Source of the DNA: JALOOE01 sp964423545
Lineage (GTDB): Bacteria; Chloroflexota; Anaerolineae; CG2-30-64-16
Direction: 5' to 3'
Assembly: GCA_964423545.1 (NCBI GenBank)
Contig: CAYRFV010000119.1
Span: forward strand, 1 to 15,576
DNA length: 15,576 nt
Position numbers and translations under genes: made by a program. Of the stretch, positions 1 through 6,873 are shown one piece after another (the stretch's first letter is position 1; the number at the start of each line of letters is the position of its first letter). The notes under the pieces are model-generated. The model saw only the letters and a list, made by a program, of their open reading frames with translations, was not told the DNA's origin and did not search any database.

Positions 1-474
1 GGCGGGACGCTGGCGGTCGAGGCATGGGTGCAGTCGGTGCAGCCGTTCGATGAGATCCAAGTCGTGGCCAACGGCCAGATTGTCGCGCGGCAGACCGCTG
101 CATTAGGCGCTGTGGAGGCCCGGCTTTCGGCCCAAGTGCACTTGCCGGGCAGTGCGTGGGTGGCGGCGCGCTGCGTCAGCCACCACAAGGTGTGGCACGG
201 CTGGCCGATCCACGTGGCCGCGCACACTTCGCCGGTCTACGTTCGCTGCGGGGATGCGGAGCTGTTCAGCGCATCGGATGCGACCTACATGCTCACCCTG
301 ATTGACGGCGGGTTGACCTGGCTCGACACACTTTCGATCCCCGCCAGCGCAGCGCGCCAGGCAGCCATTCGCGGCGTTTTTCAGGAGGCGCGCGCCCGCC
401 TGGCGGGCCGGCTGGCGCGACACGGCCAGGACCATGCGCCCGGCCATGGTCACCCACATACTCATGGGAGCTGA
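1..474 (+). CDS. CehA/McbA-like metallohydrolase, C-terminal part (5' partial)
   Basis: The frame is open from base 1 and ends in TGA at 472-474, so the start lies outside the window. About 157 residues are visible. They resemble the C-terminal beta-rich region of CehA/McbA-type proteins, PHP-like metallohydrolases that cleave carbamate/amide or phosphoester-type bonds. Supporting features are a segment reading VVANGQIVARQ, then WVAARC, then AHTSPVYV, then a helical region with Leu-Ile-Asp and Trp. The metal-binding PHP domain is upstream and unseen. An unusual His-rich end (HGQDHAPGHGHPHTHGS) could bind metal. The next gene starts 3 bases after the stop, suggesting co-transcription. The family call comes from remembered sequence patterns; the exact substrate is unknown. 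Confidence 0.65.
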   Translation, partial: GGTLAVEAWVQSVQPFDEIQVVANGQIVARQTAALGAVEARLSAQVHLPGSAWVAARCVSHHKVWHGWPIHVAAHTSPVYVRCGDAELFSASDATYMLTLIDGGLTWLDTLSIPASAARQAAIRGVFQEARARLAGRLARHGQDHAPGHGHPHTHGS

Positions 475-477
475 GCC

Positions 478-942
478 ATGCAAGCCAGTCCCAGACGCAT
501 TTCTGCGGTGGATGGACGGCCATTCTTCCCGCTGGGCGGACAAGCGCGCAACTCCAGCAGTTACACCGATGCCGAATCCGAGGCCGCCTTTCGGGCTGTG
601 AAACAGATTGGTGGCAACACGCTGGAGATTCCTGTTGACCGGGATCAGATGGAGCCGAAAGAAGTTTCCTTCGACTTCGGCGGCGTCGATGCGCTGCTTG
701 CCAGTGCGCGACGGCACGGTGTGAAGCTGGTGCTGCTCTGGTTCGCCAGGTGGAAAAACGGGGATATGGACTCTGCGCCGGCCTGGGTGAAAAGCAATCC
801 GGCGCGGCTCCATCGCGTGATCTCGCGTGATCTCGTCCACCGGCAAGGATTGCTGGGGCTGTCTTCACACTGCCCCGCCAACCTGACTGCCGACGGTCGG
901 GCGTTCGCTGCATCGTGCGACCACCTGAGAGCGCGCCGCTAA
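478..942 (+). pseudogene. DUF5597/GH35-like beta-galactosidase, truncated N-terminal fragment
   Basis: The ATG is preceded by GGGAG at 466-470 with 7-base spacing. The 154 codons match the start of the roughly 500-residue DUF5597 (GH35-like, TIM-barrel) beta-galactosidase family: DGRPFFPLGGQARNSS, GGNTLEIPV, MEP.EVSFDF, HGVKLVLLWFARWKN, PAWVK and then HCPANLTADGRAFAA. The protein stops after HLRARR, where intact members continue towards the catalytic VQVENE region, so both catalytic acids are missing. A tandem 10-bp duplication (813-832) and an apparent lost G near 855-858 cancel each other's frameshift. A Trp usual after EIPV is Asp here. The promoter of the next gene begins 13 bases beyond the stop. 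Probably a deletion remnant, not a functional enzyme. Confidence 0.6.
813..832 (+). repeat. 10-bp perfect tandem duplication
   Basis: The unit tcgcgtgatc occurs twice head to tail and is followed by a partial third copy (tcgt). It adds 10 bases to the DUF5597 fragment and shifts its frame by +1. Removing one copy gives a reading of RVISSTGK, which fits the family (DADGK-type loop) better than the present SRDLVHRQ. It looks like replication slippage in a gene no longer under selection. Confidence 0.75.
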
Positions 943-955
943 CCGCTGAAAGCCC

Positions 956-985
956 TTGACAGCGCCTTTCAGCGTGTGCTATGCT
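956..985 (+). promoter_or_regulatory. sigma70-type promoter of the MBL-fold gene
   Basis: A perfect -35 TTGACA (956-961) and a -10 TATGCT (980-985) are separated by 18 bases. Transcription would start near 992, leaving a leader of about 64 bases before the GTG start at 1056. It lies directly after the truncated DUF5597 frame. Confidence 0.7.
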
Positions 986-1055
986 TGCCTCAGCGTTGGG
1001 GCGGTCGTGAGCCCTGGCGGCTGCGCGATACTGGTGGAGCAGGTGGGAGGCGGCT

Positions 1056-1907
1056 GTGCCGTTGAAACGAGATCGCATCTCGGATGGGATATATGTATTC
1101 ACGAGCGGCGCCTATGCCGAGGTGACGGCCACCGTCATCTTCACGAGTGAAGGCGCAATCGTCGTGGATACGCTGCCTTTTCCCCAGGAAACGCGCTACA
1201 TTCGGGAGTTCCTGAACCAACGGCACACCAAGGCGCTTTACGTAATCAACACGCATTCCCATGCCGACCATATCTACGGCACCTACCTTTTCCCTGAAGC
1301 TGAGGTGATCGCGCATTACCAGTGCCGGCGGCTGATGGAGCGGCACGCTGAAGAGGCGTTGGCCGCGGCCAAGCAGCAGACCCCTCGGCTGGCCGAAGTC
1401 AAGATTCGCTATCCTGAGTTGCTTTTCAATGATGCGATGACGCTAAGGATAGGCGGCAAGACCCTGGAGCTGAACTATTCCCCAGGTCACAGCCGCGACG
1501 TCATTACGGTGCATGCGGTCGAAGATCGGCTGATGGTCGCCAGCGACACGGTCATGCCGGTGCCCTATGTGGTCGGTGGCGACCTCGACGATATGGTGCT
1601 CTCTCTCACCGCCATCAAGCAGAAGAACCTGGAGAACCTGGTGCAGGGGCATGGTGAGGTGCTGCTGCGCGGCGAGATCGATGAGAGCCTGGCCGCCAAT
1701 ATCTCGTACCTCAGAACCGTCGACCGTCTGGTGCGTGAGCGAATTGCACGCGGCGTGCCGCGCAACGGCATCCTGGACATCACCATCGAGGATTGCGGCC
1801 TGTCCCGCATCCCCCTGGGTGGGCTGGTGCAGAAGCTGCACCAGGCCAATCTGGTAACCCTCTACGATGCCTACCGGTCAGAGATGAAAGCGCGACGCGT
1901 GCCGTGA
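1056..1907 (+). CDS. MBL-fold metallo-hydrolase
   Basis: A 283-residue metallo-beta-lactamase-fold hydrolase with a complete metal site: THSHADH at residues 66-72 (H67, H69, D71, H72), GHSRD with H145, ASDT with D164, and GHG with H199. The fold normally binds two Zn or Fe ions and hydrolyses varied substrates, so the reaction here is not predictable; nothing in the neighbourhood points to antibiotic hydrolysis specifically. There is no signal peptide, so it is probably cytoplasmic. The GTG start is chosen because GGGAGG (1045-1050) sits 5 bases upstream and the protein begins normally for the family with RISDGIYVF. It has its own promoter at 956-985 and a hairpin after the stop. The gene looks intact and is transcribed towards lat. 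Confidence 0.9.
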   Translation: MPLKRDRISDGIYVFTSGAYAEVTATVIFTSEGAIVVDTLPFPQETRYIREFLNQRHTKALYVINTHSHADHIYGTYLFPEAEVIAHYQCRRLMERHAEEALAAAKQQTPRLAEVKIRYPELLFNDAMTLRIGGKTLELNYSPGHSRDVITVHAVEDRLMVASDTVMPVPYVVGGDLDDMVLSLTAIKQKNLENLVQGHGEVLLRGEIDESLAANISYLRTVDRLVRERIARGVPRNGILDITIEDCGLSRIPLGGLVQKLHQANLVTLYDAYRSEMKARRVP

Positions 1908-1930
1908 GCGAGAGAACACGCTGAAAGGGT

Positions 1931-1965
1931 GCGCAGGAGGGTCCAACCCAGCCCACCCTCTGCGC
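1931..1965. terminator. bidirectional hairpin between convergent genes
   Basis: The arms gcgcaggagggt (1931-1942) and accctctgcgc (1955-1965) pair over 11 bases with a single bulged g and a 12-base loop. It is the only strong stem in the 85 bases between the MBL gene and the convergent lat gene. No good T-run follows on either strand, so intrinsic termination is likely but not certain. Confidence 0.45.
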
Positions 1966-1992
1966 CATCTTCCCGCGACCACGCGCCTCGCC

Positions 1993-3357
1993 TCATAGCT
2001 GTCCGCCGTCCGCCCGGGCGTCGTACAAGGTATCCTCTACGATTGCCAATGCCTCGTCGACCGCTTCCGAGCACAGGTCAAGCATCGGCCGGAAGCGGAT
2101 CGACCGCGTCCCCGACTTGAGCGCGATCAGCCCGTTCTCCCACAACAGGCCGCGGAACAGGTCTCTCGCGCGCGGATCTGGCAGGTCGAAGGCGAGAAAC
2201 ATGCCGCGGCCGCGCACGTTGCTGATCAGGTCGGATCGCAGCGCGATCTGCGTCATGCCATCCAGCAGGTGCTGGCCCATCCTCCCTGCGTTATCGACCA
2301 AGTGGTCCTCTTCGATGATCTCCAGATAGCGCTGGCTGCGCACCATGTCCACCAGGTTGCCACCCCAGGTCGAGTTGATGCGGCTGGGAACATGGAAAAC
2401 GTTCTCCGGCGCCTCATCGAGGCGCCGGCCGGCAATGATGCCGCAGACCTGCGCTTTCTTGCCGAATGCGATGATGTCCGGCGCAACGCCCATCTGCTCG
2501 ACGGCCCACATCGTGCCCGTAGTGCCGATGCCGGTCTGGACCTCATCCACAATGAAGAGAAACTCGTTCTCGTCGGCCAGTGCGCGCAGCTCCCGGAAGA
2601 ACTCCGGGCGGAAGTGATTGTCGCCACCCTCGCCCTGGATCGGCTCGATGATCAGCGCGGCGATGTCGTCCGGGTAGGCATGCAGGGCCTCCTTGATCTG
2701 TGAGACAGCCTGACGCTCGTCGGCAATGGTTCGGGCAAGCGTCTCGTCCGTGACGGGGAAGCACAGCTTCGGGTTGAGCACGCGCGGCCAGTCGAATCTG
2801 GGAAAGTACATGGTCTTGCGCGAGTCGGCTGTGTTGGTGAGTGAGAGCGTGTACCCGGACCGGCCGTGAAACGCCTCTCGGAAGTGAATGATCCGGCCGC
2901 CCTTCTCCCCTCGTCCGACTGCCAGGTTCTTGCGCACCTTCCAATCGAAGGCGGCCTTGAGGGCGTTCTCCACCGCCAACGCACCGCCATCCACAAAGAA
3001 CAAGTAGGGCATATCTGCCGGCTTGGCCACGCGCGCAAACGTCTCGACGAACTCGGCCATATAGGTGGTGTAGATATCCGAGTTGGCTGGCTTATAGGGC
3101 GCGACCTCGCAGATGCGCCTCAGGAAGGCTGGAGCGCGCAGCTTGGGGTGGTTGTGTCCGATGGGCTGGCTGGCGAAGTACGAATAGAAGTCAAGATACT
3201 CGCGGCCGGTCGCCTCATCGCGGAGATAGGCGCCGTGCGACCGGCGCAGATCGACGATGATGTGCTCCCCGTCGGCCTGCATATGCCGGCCGATGACCGC
3301 GAGCACATCTTTGGGAGCGACCTCCACACGACCGGCTGGCGTTTGCAGCTTGGCCAT
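1993..3357 (-). CDS. lat: L-lysine 6-transaminase
   Basis: A PLP-dependent class III aminotransferase of 454 residues. It moves the epsilon-amino group of L-lysine to 2-oxoglutarate, giving 2-aminoadipate 6-semialdehyde and glutamate. It follows the mycobacterial Lat pattern closely: SYFAS.PIG, PANSDIYT, FFVDGGALAVENALKAAFDWK, AFHGRSGYTLSLTNT, EPIQGEGGD.HFRPEFF, VDEVQTG, AFGKKAQVCG, SRINSTWGGNLVDMVR and RGRGMF. The Schiff-base lysine is K300 counting from MAKLQ, equal to the number I recall for the M. tuberculosis enzyme. An ATG four codons further upstream (3369) is possible, but GGAGGT directly before MAKL favours 3357. It is the last gene of a minus-strand run, 48 bases after the membrane protein. 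No semialdehyde dehydrogenase partner is in the window. Confidence 0.93.
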   Translation of the reverse strand: MAKLQTPAGRVEVAPKDVLAVIGRHMQADGEHIIVDLRRSHGAYLRDEATGREYLDFYSYFASQPIGHNHPKLRAPAFLRRICEVAPYKPANSDIYTTYMAEFVETFARVAKPADMPYLFFVDGGALAVENALKAAFDWKVRKNLAVGRGEKGGRIIHFREAFHGRSGYTLSLTNTADSRKTMYFPRFDWPRVLNPKLCFPVTDETLARTIADERQAVSQIKEALHAYPDDIAALIIEPIQGEGGDNHFRPEFFRELRALADENEFLFIVDEVQTGIGTTGTMWAVEQMGVAPDIIAFGKKAQVCGIIAGRRLDEAPENVFHVPSRINSTWGGNLVDMVRSQRYLEIIEEDHLVDNAGRMGQHLLDGMTQIALRSDLISNVRGRGMFLAFDLPDPRARDLFRGLLWENGLIALKSGTRSIRFRPMLDLCSEAVDEALAIVEDTLYDARADGGQL

Positions 3358-3405
3358 GAAGACCTCCATTGCTCCGACCGGCAGTCGTACAGGCAGTGCG
3401 GGCCG

Positions 3406-5619
3406 TCAGTCGGAACTCACGAGACCCAGGCGAACGACTTCCACGCGTTGGCCGGGTTGCTGGCTGCGCAGGACGACCGTGTTCTCGCCGGCTCGCAGGT
3501 CGAGCGGGAGCGTTGTCTCGCCGTTCGCCTGCTCCCCGGACAACGGGGCACTGACCGGGGCGAGGGCCACGCGCAGCCACGCGGGACCGTCCTCCGGCGC
3601 CCGCACGATCACCACCGCCGCATCCTGAAAGCTGCGGCTGCCGCGCTGCGAGTCGAACGGCGACCAGCCCTGGCCCAGGATCAAGAAGGGTGCTCTCTCT
3701 GATGGCGGGTTCACTTCGTAGGCGCTGATGCGATCATCCTGGTAGATGGGCGGTTGGCTGCCGAAGATCTGCGCCGCTGCGTTGGTCGTGTAGTCGCGCG
3801 TGGCGTTGCCTGTCGCCACCGGCATCTGATAGCGGTCGATCACGACCCAACGGACGCCGAGGTCGTGCAGCACTTGCCGGCCCTGCTCCGCCAGATTGAG
3901 CGCAATGATGTCCGGGCCCAGATGGCGAAAGTGCTGGAACACCGGCGCAAGCTCGGCCAGAGTACGCGGATCATCCCGGCTGATATAGCCGGCGACGAGC
4001 GGTTTGCCGTGAACGGTCTGGTGCAGCAAGTAGTTGGGGCGATCCCAGTTCATCGGCAGGTTGAGCACGCTGCCGGGCCGGCTGTCTTGCGCCAGTGTGG
4101 CATACCAGGCCGGCGCATCTGAGCTGCTGAGTGGATAGGGGACGGGAAGAAACTCAAACAGGATCAAGGCGGTTGCGGCTACAGCCATGACGCGGCCGCG
4201 GCGGAACCGGGCGACGAGCCAGTTGATCCCCAGAGCGGCAAGGACGCCGAGCGCCAACATCAGCATGGCGTCGTAGCGGCTGACCGAGCGGCCGATGTTC
4301 ATGAAGGGTACCAGGCGCACAAGCGCCGCGTAGGGCAGGGGAATCTCCGAACCGCCTGGAAGGCGCAACGGCTGACCGGCGACGTGGAGCACCGGGCCCA
4401 GCGCCAGAACGAAAAAGACGAGCGCCACCCACGGCCAGACGCCCCTCTGCAGGCCCTGCCTCTGCAGGCGCTGCCGTGCGCCAGGCTGCGAAGCTGTCCT
4501 GCCACTGCTCCATCCGCCAATCAGCGCCAGCGCCAGCACGGTGAAGCCTGCGAAGACCTGGTGCTCTGAGACCGTTGCACGAAACAGCCCCTGGACGCGG
4601 GCAGCGACCAGGCGTCCCCACAGCGGGTGAAACTGCTGGGGCATGACGAAGGCGAGCAGATCGGCGGAGTAGCGGCGGGCGTCATCCACGTCCGGCACCA
4701 TGAAGTCGTACTGACGGGCTTCTCGGACCATCGGGGCGAGAACCGGGCTGAGCGCGAGCGCCCAAAGCAGCCACAGGGCTGCCATCGCTACGGCAACGCG
4801 CACGAGGCGGCGAGAAGCGGTGGGGTCATTCGCGCCTACGTGCACCGCCCTATCTTCTCGTGCGGCGCGTACCGCCATCCAGACGAACACGACCGCCGTG
4901 AAAATCAGGCAGTAGAGCACATAGTACCAGTCGCACAGCGCCACCAGAATCAAGAAAAGGGCTGCCAGCAGCGCGTTGCGCCTGGTGGCCGGAGCAACAC
5001 GGCGCGCGTAATCCGAAATCCGAGCCGTCAATTGCGGCTTGATGACGCGCTGTGACGCCTGTCTTTCGGGATGGCGCCACTCACCGTCAGCCGCCCTCAG
5101 CAGGTAAAGCGCAAAGAACGGCACCCATTCCATGCTCATCACCTGCATGTGCCCCAGTAGGTGCGCGATATGGAAGGGCGAAAAGGTGAAGATAACGCCG
5201 GCCGTGAACGCCGCCAGGCGGCACGATCCTCTGCCGAGAACCTGGCGCGCAAGCAGATACGCGCCGAGCCCGCTCATTGCGAAGCTAAAGAGCACCGCCG
5301 AGTTATACGCAGGAAAGAGACCCCAGGCCAGCTGGATCGGCAGGGTGAACAGGCCATTGAAAAGGTTGAGCGTGTGGAAGAGCAGGCTCACCCCGACAGG
5401 ATAGTAGAGCATGTCGGTGAACCAGGGGTGTGCATGCTCCACCAACAGGGCCCGACGCACCCACCACAGGTTCCAGTAGTTCTGCCAGCCGTCGAAGCCG
5501 TCGCCGGGGATGGCATCAGCGAAGCGCCGGACCAGTGGATAAGTCATGCCGAGCGTCAGCAGTCCGTACCCGATCAGGGCCATTGCCGCGACACTGCGGC
5601 CTCGCAAGCCTGGCATCAC
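3406..5619 (-). CDS. Large multi-spanning membrane protein, GT-C glycosyltransferase-like
   Basis: The frame encodes 737 residues. Roughly the first 490 are rich in hydrophobic helices, for example near residues 11-31 (MALIGYGLLTLGMTYPLV) and the segment ILVALCDWYYVLYCLIFTAVV. The rest is a hydrophilic, probably extracytoplasmic C-terminal domain. The first loop has the acidic, aromatic motif DGFDGWQNYWNLWW followed by YYPVGVSLLFHTLN. This resembles GT-C membrane proteins (PMT/YfhO or PTPS-related type) that use polyprenyl-linked sugars; the specific reaction is not known. GTG at 5619 and ATG at 5616 are both plausible starts, with GGGGGG upstream inside the end of the cyclodeaminase gene. 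It starts 3 bases after that gene and is probably co-transcribed with it. Confidence 0.65.
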   Translation of the reverse strand: MMPGLRGRSVAAMALIGYGLLTLGMTYPLVRRFADAIPGDGFDGWQNYWNLWWVRRALLVEHAHPWFTDMLYYPVGVSLLFHTLNLFNGLFTLPIQLAWGLFPAYNSAVLFSFAMSGLGAYLLARQVLGRGSCRLAAFTAGVIFTFSPFHIAHLLGHMQVMSMEWVPFFALYLLRAADGEWRHPERQASQRVIKPQLTARISDYARRVAPATRRNALLAALFLILVALCDWYYVLYCLIFTAVVFVWMAVRAAREDRAVHVGANDPTASRRLVRVAVAMAALWLLWALALSPVLAPMVREARQYDFMVPDVDDARRYSADLLAFVMPQQFHPLWGRLVAARVQGLFRATVSEHQVFAGFTVLALALIGGWSSGRTASQPGARQRLQRQGLQRGVWPWVALVFFVLALGPVLHVAGQPLRLPGGSEIPLPYAALVRLVPFMNIGRSVSRYDAMLMLALGVLAALGINWLVARFRRGRVMAVAATALILFEFLPVPYPLSSSDAPAWYATLAQDSRPGSVLNLPMNWDRPNYLLHQTVHGKPLVAGYISRDDPRTLAELAPVFQHFRHLGPDIIALNLAEQGRQVLHDLGVRWVVIDRYQMPVATGNATRDYTTNAAAQIFGSQPPIYQDDRISAYEVNPPSERAPFLILGQGWSPFDSQRGSRSFQDAAVVIVRAPEDGPAWLRVALAPVSAPLSGEQANGETTLPLDLRAGENTVVLRSQQPGQRVEVVRLGLVSSD

Positions 5620-5622
5620 CCG

Positions 5623-6270
5623 TTACCCCCCGGCGTCAGCGCATGCAAGCGCCTCGGCCAGCGCTTCCTCGCCCTGCGCCAGCAGCGCCGACGTCCGGGC
5701 CACGGCGTCAGCGCAGAACGCCTCGTCATGGATGGCTCTGAGGTTGACGCGCACATTGCGCACGGCGCCGACAAGACCCGCGTGCGCCAACAGCGCGCTG
5801 ACGGCTGCATCGCTGGCCGCGTTGCGGTTGCCATGGGCAGCGGACCGGGCGGCAAGGCGCAACACCTGAGTGCATGCGGCCGCCGTGGCCAGCGGCGTCT
5901 CGGCAGCGCGGCGCAAAGCCGCCTGGATCGCGTCGGCGCGCTCGGCGCCCTGCGCCTCGTCGGTCTTCGGCAGCTTGTAGGCATCCATCACGGCCGTGTA
6001 GGCGACTGTGTCCGCATCCATCAGCGTGATGAGATGGCGGCGCAGAACGCCGGCCTCAGCAAGCACGCCGCGCATCTCGACTTCGTGATTCGCATAGCGT
6101 TCGCGGCCGGCGGTCAGCCCTGCGACCATCGCTGCCAGGGCTGCAGCAAGCGCGCCCGCCAACGCGGCGACCGATCCGCCGCCGGGCGCTGCGTTAGCGG
6201 CGCCTACTGCGTCCAGGTACTCGGTGAGGGTCAGGTCGGCGAACCGTCGGGGAGATGGGTTGTCGCTCAT
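5623..6270 (-). CDS. Cyclodeaminase/cyclohydrolase family protein (FTCD C-terminal type)
   Basis: A 215-residue all-helical protein of the FTCD_C/FchA family. Members act on formimino-THF (cyclodeaminase) or methenyl-THF (cyclohydrolase) in one-carbon folate metabolism. Evidence: the opening F.DLTLTEYLDAVGA, the signature APGGGSVAALAGALAAALAAMV (PGGGS at residues 29-33), RERYANHE, MDADTVAYTAVMDAYKLPK and the C-terminal region with N.RVNL..I.DE. Length fits the stand-alone family. ATG 6270 is preferred to the upstream ORF extension because a perfect promoter ends 6 bases before it. The message would then be leaderless, which agrees with the absence of a Shine-Dalgarno sequence. It heads the run that includes the membrane protein and lat. 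The choice between cyclodeaminase and cyclohydrolase cannot be made here. Confidence 0.88.
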   Translation of the reverse strand: MSDNPSPRRFADLTLTEYLDAVGAANAAPGGGSVAALAGALAAALAAMVAGLTAGRERYANHEVEMRGVLAEAGVLRRHLITLMDADTVAYTAVMDAYKLPKTDEAQGAERADAIQAALRRAAETPLATAAACTQVLRLAARSAAHGNRNAASDAAVSALLAHAGLVGAVRNVRVNLRAIHDEAFCADAVARTSALLAQGEEALAEALACADAGG

Positions 6271-6276
6271 GCCGCG

Positions 6277-6305
6277 ATTATACTTGCGGCGGCGCGAACG
6301 TGCAA
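6277..6305 (-). promoter_or_regulatory. Consensus promoter giving a leaderless cyclodeaminase mRNA
   Basis: On the minus strand TTGCAC (6305-6300) is followed after 17 bases by a perfect TATAAT (6282-6277). Only 6 bases (cgcggc) separate the -10 box from the ATG at 6270, so transcription should begin at or next to the start codon. There is no purine-rich ribosome binding site. Confidence 0.75.
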
Positions 6306-6321
6306 AGGCTCGGCGCACTAA

Positions 6322-6360
6322 GCTAACGCAACGCTAACGCTGCGCCTACGCCGAACTAAC
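6322..6360 (+). promoter_or_regulatory. Helically phased direct repeats in the divergent intergenic region
   Basis: gctaacgc occurs at 6322-6329 and 6333-6340 exactly 11 bases apart. Related copies follow: cctacgcc near 6345 and actaac at 6355-6360. CTAAC/CTACG cores therefore start at 6323, 6334, 6346 and 6356, about one helical turn apart. The array lies between the cyclodeaminase promoter and the Hsp20 promoter and resembles direct-repeat sites of OmpR/PhoB-type regulators. The regulator is not identified. Confidence 0.45.
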
Positions 6361-6405
6361 ACGGGGAGGGTATAGGTGAACAGGAGACTTCGTCCCCGCA
6401 CCCTT

Positions 6406-6434
6406 TTGGGGCGAGGTGTGAAGTGTGCTAGAAT
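6406..6434 (+). promoter_or_regulatory. Putative Hsp20-lon promoter
   Basis: TTGGGG (6406-6411) and TAGAAT (6429-6434) are spaced by 17 bases, placing the transcript start near 6441 and a leader of about 35 bases before the GTG start. No CIRCE (TTAGCACTC) or HAIR-type heat-shock operator was found nearby. Confidence 0.5.
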
Positions 6435-6475
6435 GATTTGGTCGTTTTTCGTGATGTGCGCTGGAGGAAGCAGCG

Positions 6476-6856
6476 GTGAGTCTAGAATCTCTTTCCAATA
6501 TGCGATGGGGTTTGCCCTCAGAGGCTGTCTGGCAGCCCCCGACCGACGTCTATGAGACCGATGACAGCGCGGTCGTGATCATCGAGATCGCCGGGCTTGG
6601 AGCCGGAGACTACCAGGTGTCGTTGACGGGACGAATGCTTGAGGTGATAGGTGAACGTCGCGACCCGGCTGCGAAACTGGCCTATCAGCAGATGGAGATT
6701 CGCTACGGCAGATTTCGCGCCCAAGTGCAACTGCCCTGGGCCATTGAGCCGAGCGGTCAATTCGCCGTCTACGCTGACGGCTTCCTGAAGATCACATTGA
6801 GCAAGGCGCAGGTGCGCCGCGTGCCGATTCGCGTTGTCGGCGACGCGAAGACCTGA
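6476..6856 (+). CDS. Hsp20/alpha-crystallin family small heat shock protein
   Basis: A 126-residue ATP-independent holdase chaperone of the cytoplasm. The alpha-crystallin domain spans about residues 18-120: W.PPTDVYETDDSAVVIIEIAGL, the strand region LTGRMLEVIGERRD, the loop with YQQMEIRYGRFRAQVQLPWAI, and DGFLKITLSK in place of the more usual NGVL.I..PK. It is short, lacking an extended C-terminal tail with a clear IXI motif, although VPIRV near the end may serve. The start is GTG with GGAGG (6463-6467) 8 bases upstream. The stop is 17 bases before lon, so the two are probably one transcript: the holdase keeps damaged proteins soluble and Lon degrades them. Confidence 0.9.
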   Translation: MSLESLSNMRWGLPSEAVWQPPTDVYETDDSAVVIIEIAGLGAGDYQVSLTGRMLEVIGERRDPAAKLAYQQMEIRYGRFRAQVQLPWAIEPSGQFAVYADGFLKITLSKAQVRRVPIRVVGDAKT

Positions 6857-6873
6857 ACGAGGAAACCGAAAAG

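Noticed and set aside
956..1150. Small + strand ORF of 64 codons overlapping the MBL promoter and start
   Set aside because: It begins on the -35 box and runs out of frame over the MBL gene; there is no ribosome binding site or homology.
3357..3369. Upstream ATG at 3369 as the lat start
   Set aside because: The GGAGGT directly before MAKL acts as its ribosome binding site, and starting at MAKL puts the PLP lysine at residue 300 as in the mycobacterial enzyme.
5161..6321. Long + strand ORF of 386 codons opposite the membrane protein and cyclodeaminase genes
   Set aside because: It overlaps two recognised minus-strand genes, resembles no family, and is explained by high-GC third-position bias creating open antisense frames.
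6322..6340. Short repeats as a CRISPR fragment
   Set aside because: Units of 8 bases spaced by 3 with no spacer-like sequences or cas genes; an operator is more plausible.
6391..6415. Possible hairpin cgtcccc...ggggcg near the Hsp20 -35 box
   Set aside because: Only four G-C pairs form before mismatches, too weak to call a regulatory structure.
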